NCBI GenBank assembly: GCA_035048815.1
Contig: JAUCBN010000028.1
Location: forward strand, 12,269,001-12,333,000
DNA length: 64,000 nucleotides
From: Abelmoschus esculentus
Lineage: Eukaryota; Streptophyta; Magnoliopsida; Malvales; Malvaceae
Direction of reading: 5' to 3'
The notes beneath the pieces were generated by a model. The model did no database searches and was not told where the DNA came from. It was given only the letters and a program-made list of their open reading frames with translations. Both the position numbers and the translations under genes were made by a program. Position 1 is the first letter of the stretch. Each line of letters starts with the position of its first letter. Of the stretch, positions 1 through 11,000 are shown one piece after another.

Positions 1-1095
1 AAACTAATCATGAGAACACTACCCAGTAGAGAGCTTAGTAGTACCTGAACAAGCTGCCGAGACAGCGACAGACACAGTGGTTCCAAGTATTAAATTCCAA
101 ACCAAAGAAACCCTAGAAGAGATGAGACCACTACTACCTTTCCCACAAAGGTTGAAAAAGCAAAAATAGGACCATCAATTTATGAAGCTTCTTGATATTT
201 TAAAGCAAATCCACATTAATTTACCCTTTGTAGATACAATTGAACAAATTCCTAATTATGCTAAGTTCTTGAAAGACATTGTGTCTTAGAGAAAAAGGCT
301 AGGTGAGTTTGAAACAATGACTGCTACAGAAGGATGCATGGCAATGCTACACAACCGCATGCCACCAAAATTGAAGGATCTTGGATGCTTTACAATACCT
401 TGTGCAATTGGTAACCACTATGAAGGTAAAACCCTATGCGACCTTGGAGCAAGCATCAATCTAATACCCAAATTTGTCTTTCAAAAGCTTGGAATTGGAA
501 GGGCAAAACCTATAACTGTGATGCTCTAACTTGTGGATCGATCATACGTACAACCCGAAGGAAAAATCGAGGACATACTAGTAAGAGTAGATAAATTTAT
601 TTTTCCTGCTGATTTTCTATTCCTTGATTGTGGAGCAGATGAGAATGCACCGATCATCCTTGGTAGACCTTTCCTTGCCACTAGACGAACGTTAATTGAT
701 GTGGAAAAAGGAGAGTTGACTATGAGGGTCAATGATCAACAAGTTAAACTCAATGCCTTCCACAATCTAAAAAGGTAGGATGATGTAGAAGAATGCATAA
801 TCTTTCACACCATATATGCAGACACAAAGGTATCCTACTTCAATAGCCATTGCCTTGGCAGCTTGCTCGGCAAAAAATTAGATATTTTCTATGACAGAAA
901 TTTTGGCAGGAAAATTAAGGCAGATGTGAAGGAAATCAACAATACAACATACTGTCTAGAAAAACAAGGCGTAGTGAAGATCAGAACAACAAGGGATGGA
1001 CCAAAGCCAATTGCCAACACTTAAAGGATAACTCTGGACAACAAAAGATAATCAGATTGGGAGATGCATTTGCATGTACTCCACCAGTGACATAA
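1..1095 (+). pseudogene. Athila-like Ty3 retrotransposon, gag end and aspartic protease (broken)
   Basis: This is the 3' part of a gag-pro reading frame entering from the left edge. The frame gives a PNYAKFLKDIVS segment (about 256-290), then the retroviral-type aspartic protease with CDLGASINLIP (about 437-470; DLGA replaces the usual D-T/S-G-A, as is common in Athila-type elements) and the flap/end motif IILGRPFLA (about 653-680). Two stretches, 317-526 and 530-775, share one frame and are parted by a single TAA at 527-529 where the related copy near 48.3 kb has a Gln codon (CAA). Other stops lie near 286 (TAG) and at 776-778. The tail to about 1095 matches the protease C-terminal region of the copies near 48.0 and 28.2 kb. 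No RT or integrase follows. It is a dead copy; the family assignment rests on protein motifs only. Confidence 0.85.
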
Positions 1096-1583
1096 TCTCT
1101 TCCCTTCTATTTTTCTTATTATATTAGGAATAGTATAGTTTAGATTTACCTTCTATAATTATTTTTGTCTTTAATTAATTTTCTTGTTTTTGTTTAAATT
1201 TTTTAGGACAATTAGCAAAAATAAAGGAGAAATAGTTTACAGCAGGAACTCTGACAAGGCAGTAAACAGTGTCAGACCCGCAGCAGTCCCTACGGGCAGA
1301 AACAGTGTAACGATTATCTGCCGAGATTCCCGTCGTGGCAGTAAATGCAAAATGGCAGTAAAAGTTAAACAGCTACAAAACAGTTAGTGGATTCAAACAG
1401 TCACATTGTCGAGGCCTATATGAGCAATCTCTCCCTCTTGAACTATTCACTCTTGCATTCTTGTTATCTTTAATTCTTTGCTAATCTTGCTCTCACAATA
1501 CTGTCTACCTAGTTACCTTATTGCAATTTTCAGTATCTTTTCAAGAAATTCTCTAAGAACATCAACTCTCACAACACTCACTC
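1096..1583 (+). promoter_or_regulatory. Spacer between gag-pro and ORF3 with putative internal promoter
   Basis: This is non-coding DNA between the protease end and the ATG of the next ORF. A TATA-like CCTATATGAG lies at 1415-1424, about 165 bp before the ATG, followed by the block CACTCTTGCATTCTT (about 1449-1463). The minus-strand copy at 47370-47852 has TATATAAATA about 163 bp before its ATG and the same CACTCTTGCATTCTT block. That shared position suggests an internal promoter for the downstream ORF. The spacer also holds GCAGT/CTGCC-type words typical of this family. Promoter activity is inferred, not shown. Confidence 0.5.
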
Positions 1584-2283
1584 ATGGCCACCTACAAACG
1601 CTTTGCCCTAACAACTGTTGAAGACCAATTCAACAGACTGTTCATTGCTCGGCAATTATGAGAGGAACAAGGGTTCGAACATTCAGAAGAAGAAGATTTC
1701 GGTATTGAACACTACTTTTTCGATAAGATAAAATATCAAGAATGAGAGATTTTCTTCCTAAAACCTCCCCAGGCCAATGTCACAATCGTGCGAGAATTCT
1801 ATGTGCACGGACCAAGCAAGGACTCTCTCTTTGTCCACTATCGAGGCAGGCCTATCACGTTCAATGCTGATACAATCAACAACTTCTACGGCTTTACCCC
1901 TATCCTTGATATCCATGCCAAATTTATGGAGGATATCACCACTCAAGACTATGAGCTAATAAAGGACAACCTTTGCTACGGCAATACCCCATGGGAGACT
2001 GGTGCCCACAAAAGATCCGTAGCAAGGCAAAGTTTGAAAACCGAGGCCAAACTTTGGAACACTTTTGTAAAGAGATGCCTCATCCCAACCTCCCATAACA
2101 ACACGATGGATCGAAGGAGATTGGTGCTCATACAATCGATCATCAACATTGGATAAATCATTTTGCGAGAAATTTATAAATGCGGTAAGAAGGATAAAGG
2201 TCATTTATATTTATCTTCTTTAGTCACTTATTTGTAATGCTGCAGGTGTACCCACTGTTGAGACAGATGAATTCACACCTCAA
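1584..2283 (+). pseudogene. PF20167-like putative plant transposon protein ORF (ORF3, copy 1, truncated)
   Basis: It starts with MATYKRF at 1584 and reads through two stop codons (about 1659 and 1743) into an open part from 1788. The conserved core has VREFYVHG, a region YRGRPITFNADTINNFYGF and then LKTEAKLWNTFVKRCLIPT followed by MDRRRLVLIQSIIN. This pattern matches the family annotated as putative plant transposon protein (PF20167), whose molecular function is unknown to me. The same protein occurs at 24.1-25.4, 41.4-42.3 and 44.5-47.4 kb, so it belongs to this repeat family. The frame stops at 2154, yet homology continues to about 2283, where a large inverted repeat replaces the C-terminal half. 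Confidence 0.75.
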
Positions 2284-4083
2284 ATGATACATGTATGAGA
2301 GGGCTAAAGTAATGCACCTTGAGCATAAATCTGAATTTGTTGGTAAAGTCTGGAAAGTCAGTAAACTTGCGTTGTCTTTCTGGATGGGTTTCGTGCATTT
2401 CTGGGCAGAGTTGTCTTCTTACAAATTGACCGTCATTCAATTACCTTTTCAACGCATCCTGAAACGCATCAACTGGATATCGGGCGCTCAAGATATGTTT
2501 ATTTAAATGAAGATTGCGCGTGCAGAAAACTAGATACAGGATTATTATAGGATTTTGTAAAATTCAGCTCAAAAGCTACTATATAAAGTTTTAGGATGAA
2601 TTAGACATTAAAATAAATTAATTCAAAGCTGGATTATAAAGCTTTGACCATTGTTATTAATATTTTATTTTATTCCCTAAGATTCCTTTTAATTAGCTAT
2701 CCATAAGCTGATTTTAGGGGATTTATTCTATTAAGCTATCCATATGCTGATATTTAGGGATTGATCAGCTATCTATTAGGCAATTCTAAGGTCTCCTTTA
2801 GACTATAAAAGGGGTAGACTCTTCTCTTGTAAAAAGACAGGAATAATATGAATTTTTGAGTTATAAAAACTCTTGGCCTTGGGCTATTTTATTTGCAAGG
2901 TTGTCGCCTTGATATTTTTCTTATCAAAAGTCTTCTTCAACATAACTACTTCAAGTTTTTATGAGGGAGATTATCTTCACACTCTCGCTTGCCTAAGCAA
3001 TCGCGTTTAGGAGGGTGAGTTACAGCCGATTATAGTGTTTGCCTATCTAATTACGGATAGGAGGATGCCAAGGACACATATCATCAATTTACTAGAGAGA
3101 TTCGTTTCGTTTGCAGGTGTTTGCCTATTCAATTGCGATTAGGAGGGTACCAAGGACAAATATAGTAGTATAGATGGTGGTGGTGGTATGATGTTGGATA
3201 GATTTGTCCTTGGAACTCTCCTAATCGCAATTGAATAGGCAAACACCTACAAACGAAACGAATCTCTCTGGTGAATTGATGATATGTTGTTGTCCTAGGC
3301 ACCCTCCTATCCGTAATTAGATAGGCAAACACCATAATCGACTCTAACTCACCCTCCTAAACGCGATTGCTTAGGCAAGCGAGAGTGTGAAGATAATCTC
3401 CCTCATAAAAACTTGAAGTACTTATATTGAGGAAGACTTCTGATAAGAAAAATAGCAAGGTGACAACCTTGCAAATAAAATGGCCCAAGGCCAAGAGTTT
3501 TTATAACTCAGAAATTCATATTATTCATGTGTTTTTACAAGAGAAGAGTCTACCCCTTTTATAGTCTAAAGGAGACCTTAGAATTGCCTAATAGATAGCT
3601 GATCAATCCTTAAATATCAGCATATGGATAGCTTAATAGAATAAATCCCCTAAAATCAGCTTATGGATAGCTAATTAAAAGGAATCTTAGGAAATAAAAT
3701 AAAATATTAATAACAATGGTCAAAGCTTTATAATCCAGCTTTGAATTAATTTATTTTAATGTCTAATTCATCCCAAAACTTTATATAGTAGCTTTTGGGC
3801 TGAATTTTACAAAATCCTATAATATTCTCGTATCCAGTTTTCTGCACGCATAATCTTTAGTTAAACAAACATATCTTGCGCTCCCGATATCCAATTGATG
3901 CGTTTAAAGATGCGTTGAAAAGATAACTGAATAACTGTCAATTTGTAAGAAGACAACTCTACCCAAAAATGTACGAAACCTATCCAAAAAGACAACGTAA
4001 GTTTGCTGACTTTCCAGACTTTACCAACAAATTTAGATTTATGCTCAAGGTGCATTACTTTAGCCCTCTCATACATGTATCAT
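2284..4083. repeat. 1.8-kb palindromic foldback element, arms about 890 bp
   Basis: The left arm (2284 to about 3170) and right arm (about 3200 to 4083) are reverse complements with few mismatches around an axis at 3183/3184. The shared outer end is ATGATACATGTATGAGAGGG. Each arm carries a TATA box (TATAAAA at 2804-2810; its mirror at 3557-3563), so the two possible promoters point towards each other. Near the centre, each arm holds three related units of the form TTGCCTA..TAGGAGGGT. No clear target-site duplication is seen: the left flank is the interrupted PF20167-like ORF, but the ORF does not resume on the right. It may be a foldback transposon or two LTR-like units joined head to head. 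Confidence 0.85.
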
Positions 4084-5455
4084 GCAGCAATCAGCAACGT
4101 ATAATTGAATGCTAAATGGCAACATATAATCGAATGCTTCATAAGCAATACATTTAGAGATGGCTTTCTTAGTTTATGCCTTAACTTTCGAATTGTTTTC
4201 AGATGGTTGCCTTGGTATAGTTAGACTAGGTAAGCGAGTCAACAGAAGCACCACAAAGGTACTGACAAAAGTGTCACGAAGACACTAACAAAAGATACCC
4301 ATGGTATCTACAAATGGTGACTTACCACCAAACAAAGGTACCCATAGTACCAATAGAAGTACTAAAATACTAAACAGAAGTACCGAAGTACTAATAAATA
4401 AGCTCGGACCTTAGGCATACCGTACTATCTATGACCAACTATAGACCAAGGCTCGATAAGGATTTCATTATTCTTTTACTCATGTTCAATTCATATTATC
4501 CAATTGTCATATTACAAAAGCATGAGTTCATAACATGCTACCAACCAAAGCATTCAACATGCTATTATCAAACATATATATATATGGTGTGAACATATAT
4601 GCATACATATCATATTATCAACAAAGCATCATTCTCAAGCCTTCATACCAAACATATATCATACTTTCAAACCAAAAACATTTTTCATGCTATCAAACCA
4701 AACATATATTATGCTAACATAAATATGTCTCATGCATGTCTCGCATACCTGGCATCCGTAGCCGCATGTCAATACTTACCTCGGCATTTCCGAGCTATGC
4801 AAATGTTCTAAGCTAGTCTAACATCTAGTACTCAAACATGGTATCAAACAAATCGTTAACATTTAATCCTTCTTCACGTATTACCAATTATTTTATTAGT
4901 CTGGTTATATTACAAATCAAATCAAATAATAAAGGTGGCCTAGGGTCTTAACCCTAAGGTTTGCACACTCACAATTGATTTTGAGTTATTCAAGGGTTGT
5001 AGATCGTGATCCATTTTCCCTTTTTTTTGGCTTGCTCGAGCCTTTACTCCTCCTCGATATTGTCTTATCTTGGGTTATCAAAACCTTTAAATTCGATTTC
5101 TAGACCAAATGCCAAATCATGCAAGAATTTTTAAGCTCCCCTCCTTAAGTTTCCATGGAGGATTTATCTCCTCTCTTTTTTTTTGATGTTGGTGTGAAAA
5201 TGGAGAAGGATGAAGAGAATTTGGGTGATTTTTGTTTGATTAAAATGGGGTGAAAATGATCATTTTTTCCCCCACTTACTTCTTTAGCAATTAAATGCCC
5301 AAGGGCAAATAAGGGGAATTGGAAATCCAACATGCAACCCTCTCATCTTTTTACTTAATTCAATTTGGTCTATACTTCTAATCCACTTAACATATGATTC
5401 ATTTAATTTATATCTTATTCGAATTGTTTTACTAATCCAATTTTAGGGTGTTATA
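4084..5455 (-). mobile_element. Ty3/gypsy-type LTR fragment (minus orientation)
   Basis: Read on the minus strand, the region begins TATAACACCC at 5455, one base off the TGTAACACCC start common in plant Ty3/gypsy LTRs. It then runs through AT-rich sequence to 4084, where the inverted repeat cuts it. The middle has short direct repeats of AGTAC/GGTACC type (4320-4395), a frequent feature of such LTRs. ORFs inside it (60-70 codons) have no recognisable domain. No internal region or second LTR was found, so it is a truncated or solo LTR. Confidence 0.55.
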
Positions 5456-8016
5456 GAATTAGTTACTATAACTCAGGAAAATCAATTGAAACAACAATTT
5501 GTTATAGAATAATCACGTAACTAGAAATAACGGAATCAAAGAAGATATTGAGATAGAAGGATAAATATTCTTAAGTTTTTTATATCCTCTTATAAACCAA
5601 AAAATGAAAATATTTATAAGCCAGTGTCCTTCAGAACAAGAAAAAATCTGTTAGGGCTCTCGGTATTTTTTCCTGGTTTTTTCTACGTTCCCTAGTTAGT
5701 GAGTGAGCCATTTTTTAGTAGTTCAAAATCTTTGGCTTGTTCATTCATAATACACTCCTAATTTGATTACTAACGTTTCAATTTGATCTTTAAACTCTCG
5801 AATTGATCCTCCAACAAGTATCCACAACCATCCAAGTCACGTGCAATCTATTGTCCAAAGTCACACCTTTTGTAATAGCATCCCCTAGCTCTGCACTAGA
5901 GTTAGCATCCGTAGCAACAAAACTTCTTCCCTTCTTTGCAACTCTTTGACTAGCCAAGGGTATTAAAGAAGTATGCCTCTCTAAGAATAATAACACATAA
6001 ACCAGCATCAGCACTTCCTATGGCCACTTGCAATTCTCACTAGGGTTTTTCATTCTAAATCTAGTTTTTGAATTTTTAAAAATTTTAACTTTTTTAAAAA
6101 TAATGTTTATAATAATTATTGAATACTTATATTAATTCTGTTAAAAATATATTTATAAAAAAACTATCGCTTAACTGGCTAAAGTTGAACCTCTTTTGTA
6201 AGGGATCATAGGTTTTATCACTCCTTTTTATTGATGTGGAGAGAAAATATGGAAATCAAAAATAGAAAAAATCACATCAACTAATCATTATGAAAATAAA
6301 AATAATAGTAATAATTTTATTATTATAATATAAATTACTCTAATATTTACTGAAATTTTAAACAAAATACTTAAAAATCATTAGTATTTAAGTTTGCTGA
6401 ATCATCTCAAAACAATGATATTTTTTCTTTTTTTTTTCACATAAAACAATTTCAATCATTGTTTAAAAGTTTGTATAGAACTACAGATCATTATGGGAAA
6501 TTGTGTAAAAAATACTACCAAAGTATTTGCCATATTTGGTAAGATATTTATAAGGTTAAATTACAAAATAGGTGTTCAAACTGTTTTTAGTAAATATTTA
6601 AATTATTTTTAAGTAAAATAAGTAATTAGTGTTTATTATAACTCGTTTTAAAATTAGTATGACAATAATTTATCATATAATTATAACTTAAAACTTTTTT
6701 TATTTTTTTAATTTCAAAAAAAACAAAAAAAATATATCAAAATTTCTTAAAATTAAAAAATATTCTCAAAGTCTTATTGTCATTGTTGATAGTCTCATTA
6801 GATCCATCATTATTATCGTGGGAGATCACCCCTCATTTTCCTCTACCACCCAACTCAGGAACCAATGGAGGCAGTATCAATTGAACGATAAACGCAAAAG
6901 ATTTTAATTATTCGAAGGTCGATTGACACGCTTCTTAATAGTTATCGTGATGGGTTCTTAAGAAAAATAGATAAGAGTTTCTGACAGCGACGATGGTGGG
7001 ATTCGACGAGGATATCAACAGAGATAATAGGTGATTTATTATAGTTTTTGAGTTTTTGATAAGTTTTAAATCTTTAAAAATATTTTTTTATTTTTTAAAA
7101 AAATTTAAAAAAAATACACATGACACATTTTAATTGAGTGATAATCTTTTTAATGATATTATCTTAAAATAATAACAAAATAAAATTTTAAATACATACT
7201 TCAAACAAAAAAAATTAGACATGTATTCTAATTTAAAATATTTTAAATGTTTATTATATAAAAGATGTATAATTTGAGTAGCTATATCATAGTTAAGCTT
7301 ATTTTTATATATGAAACTTTGTCTCTTATTTGAGTTAAAAAAAATCATTAGCCTTTAGCATGCTTGAAGGCAGGATAGGACCCACCTGCGATGTAATTAT
7401 CAAAACATTGAGTTGCTTCATGCATGATTGCTTCAACGGAAATTAATGTGTGTTTCATTCCATATATATCCATAGCAAGCAATAATTATTGCAAACATTA
7501 TTTCTTCTGCTTTAAACCTACTCAGAAATCCCATTGGCCGCTGTTAGAAGTTGAGAAAAATGCTTTCTTGTGGAATAGACAGTCATAGTGGTAGGGCAAG
7601 GTAGCGTGGCAAACAAGCCTTCATAAATCACAATGTTAAACAGAAATTGTTCACTTTAGCAACTTTTATTTATGCCGAGGAAAGTGATGATAATGATTAC
7701 ATCAAATTAGGCCTGTTTTAAGCAGTGTTCGGGAAGGGGGTGTTCTTAAATTAGCTTCAAAGCTAAGGTAAAATCAATTAAAGAAGAGTAAAGAAATTGC
7801 CAATGGCCACCACATTGCTGAGTGCCTTACATACTCGTTTTTTGCTGCACTGCACCTACTCCACCATCTCAATCTCATATATTTTCACATAAAGACAACA
7901 CACTGGAATTGTGCATCCTTTTGTCTTGCCTGCTTCAGCATGACTCACTGTGGACCTTGAAACTCATCCCAGCAAATCACTAGCCACTTAAGCATTGACG
8001 ACACAAAGCTTCAGCC
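5456..8016. other. AT-rich intergenic region upstream of the receptor kinase
   Basis: There is no convincing gene here. Minus-strand ORFs at 5790-6014 (74 codons) and 7130-7348 have no recognised motif and poor codon structure. The stretch 6060-7360 is extremely AT-rich with long A/T runs and may hide old MITEs. The last few hundred bases should contain the kinase promoter and 5' UTR; a weak TATA-like CATATATTTT lies at about 7877-7886, but no firm start site can be chosen. Confidence 0.5.
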
Positions 8017-11000
8017 ATGACACCCTTCTCATTGCTCTTTTTCCTGCTTCTGTTTTTTCCCCATGTCACCTTCCTCTCTGCTGTTACAGACCCTCACGAC
8101 GGTGATCACTATATACTTCTTCATTTCTTGATCAGACTTCAGTATCTTTGTGTCTTCCAGGTGTTTGATATACATATAGAATGTTCCTTTCTGTGATTGC
8201 ATTAGAAAATTTCATTATGCATTTGTATCTTTGAATATAACAATGTTTCAGCTGTCTCGTCCTCGGAGCGTTTAACAACGCTTCCATTAAATTTTCTTGT
8301 TGATTTTCAATGGACATGTGAGGGGAATATTTGGAATATAATCAATTCTTGGATTTTAAATAGATGGTGTTTTTGCAGCTGCTGCTCTCCAATCTTTGAA
8401 GGATTCATGGAAAAATACACCTCCAAGCTGGGATAAGTCAGATGATCCTTGTGAAGCGTGGGAAGGAGTCACATGCAACAGCTCAAGGGTGACAGCACTG
8501 TAAGTGGATGGTCATCTTTTGTTCTCTTCTGATGCTCATCACCATATATACTCATGTCATCTCATTCTCAGGGGATTATCAACCATGGGGATTAAAGGGA
8601 AACTAGGTGGTGACATTGGGGGACTAACCGAATTGAGATCCTTGTGAGTTTTTTTAAGCCGCCATTCAGTTTTCAACTGAACTCCATTGCTGTCTGAACA
8701 AAAGAAAATTACTAAATTCTACTGGTTTTTACTCACTTTTAACATTTTTTACCCTAGGGACCTGTCATTTAACCGGGATCTCACCGGTTCTCTGTCTCCA
8801 ATGCTTGGGGATTTGGAAAAGCTCAATATCCTGTAAGAAAACAACTCTACTGATTAGATGTATGTATCCAATGTTCAACTTCACCTATCTTGTTGTTACA
8901 TTCCTTTTGGTATTGTATTTTGCAGAATTCTAGCCGGATGTGGTTTCACTGGTAATATTCCAGAACAGCTTGGAAATCTTGCGGAGTTATCCTTCTTGTA
9001 AGAATTGCCATAGTATTTATAGAACAATGTATTATTTCAGTGATATAAGAAATTATAAAACTTTATGTATCTTCATTTTCAGGGCCCTGAATTCAAATAA
9101 TTTCACTGGTGGAATTCCTCCATCATTGGGAAAGCTCTCTAAACTGTATTGGCTGGATCTGGCTGACAATCAACTGGTGGGAACTATCCCAGTTTCAACA
9201 CCCACCTCCCCTGGTTTGGACCTCCTTTTAAAGGCTAAACACTTGTAGGTTCACATTTTCAGACTACCTTCCGTGTGATTAATGTTCAGATCATTGAGTA
9301 CTTATGAAGTAAGAGGTTAATTTTTTCTGTGAATTTGCAGTCATTTCAACAAAAATAAGCTTTCTGGTACCATTCCTCCGAAACTTTTCAGCTCTGAGAT
9401 GGTACTGATACACATGTAAGTTGATATCCATCCATCAATGCATGCATACATATAGTTTGTATGCCAGAACAGCACTCATCCTAATGGTTCTTAGTCTTCC
9501 AATGACAGACTATTTGATGGAAATCAATTTACTGGGAGCATCCCATCCACATTAGGACTTGTTCAAACTCTTGAGGTTCTGTGAGTAGAAGATAATCCCT
9601 AAACATACTTTTCTTGCCTTTGTGGCTTTATTTGCTGTATTAGTTTTCCTCTCTTAACACTAACTGCAATGTTCTGATATGAAACAGTCGACTTGATCGA
9701 AATGGTTTGTCAGGAGATGTCCCTTCAAATCTCAACAACCTTACAAACATCAATGAATTGTGGGTATTTAATTTTACCTTTTCAGCTTGAATACATTGTG
9801 GTTGATGAACTCACTTCCTGAACCAAAATTTGATTCCTTTCAGGAATTTAGCACACAATAACCTTACAGGCCCTTTACCAGACTTAAACTCAATGAATAC
9901 CCTCAATTATGTGTAAGTCCAATGATAGAATAAGTTCCATTCCTAAGGTGTGATGATTTACTTTGTCTCTGTGGCAATGAATCCTAAATCTTGATCCATA
10001 TAAATTTACAGGGATCTTAGTAGCAATTCATTTGATCCAACAGAAACTCCATTTTGGTTCTCAACCTTATCATCGCTTACCACTCTGTGCGTATTTGGCC
10101 TCTTAAAAGTATTTTAAGTCTTATTTCAAATGTTGGAAAACTCATGCAAAATTCCGTAATATGCAGTGTTATCGAACACGGACCACTTCAAGGACCTGTA
10201 CCGGAAAAGCTTTTCAGCTTCCCACAGATACAACAAGTGTGAGTATTGACTCGAATCCAGAAGTGCACTTTCACTAATTTTATTGTTTAAGAAAAGAGAT
10301 GGTGCATTATTCAGTTCAGGTTTGCTTGATCTTTCGACAGGAAGCTACGGAATAATGCCTTCAATGGCACATTGAACTTGGGGGATAGTGTTGGAAGTCA
10401 ACTTCAACTTGTAGATTTGCAAAACAACCAGATATCCTCCATTACTCTAGGATCTGGATATACAGATACTTTAATGTAAGATACTTCAAGAGTTACATTT
10501 CATAAGCTATAATCGCCCTAAACGAACCATACTTATTATGTTATTTGACGCAGACTTATAGGCAATCCAGTGTGCACAACTGCGGTTTCGAATATGAATT
10601 TCTGTCAGATCCAGCAACAAAATACAAAACCCTATTGCACCAGCCTAGCTAATTGTGGAAGTAAATCATGTCCCGTTGATCAAAAGCTTAGCCCTCAAAG
10701 TTGTGAATGTGCCTATCCATTTGAAGGGACATTGTATTTCAGAGGACCTATGTTCAGGGAACTGTCCAATGCGAATGTGTTTCACTCATTAGAAATGAGC
10801 CTTTGGGTTAAATTAGGCCTTACTCCTGGTTCAGTATTTCTTCAGAATCCATTCTTCAATGTTGATGACTACCTTCAGATTCAGCTAGCACTCTTTCCAT
10901 CCAGTGGAGAATACTTCAATAGATCCGAAGTTCTGAAAATTGGATTCGATTTAAGTAATCAAACCTACAAGCCTCCTCCAGAGTTTGGACCATACTATTT

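Noticed and set aside
2291..2506. 71-codon ORF and its near twin on the opposite strand at 3861-4076
   Set aside because: They are mirror copies of the ends of the large inverted repeat, with no known domain.
5790..6014. Minus-strand 74-codon ORF as a small gene
   Set aside because: No motif, no homologous copy in the window and no supporting signals; kept as unassigned.
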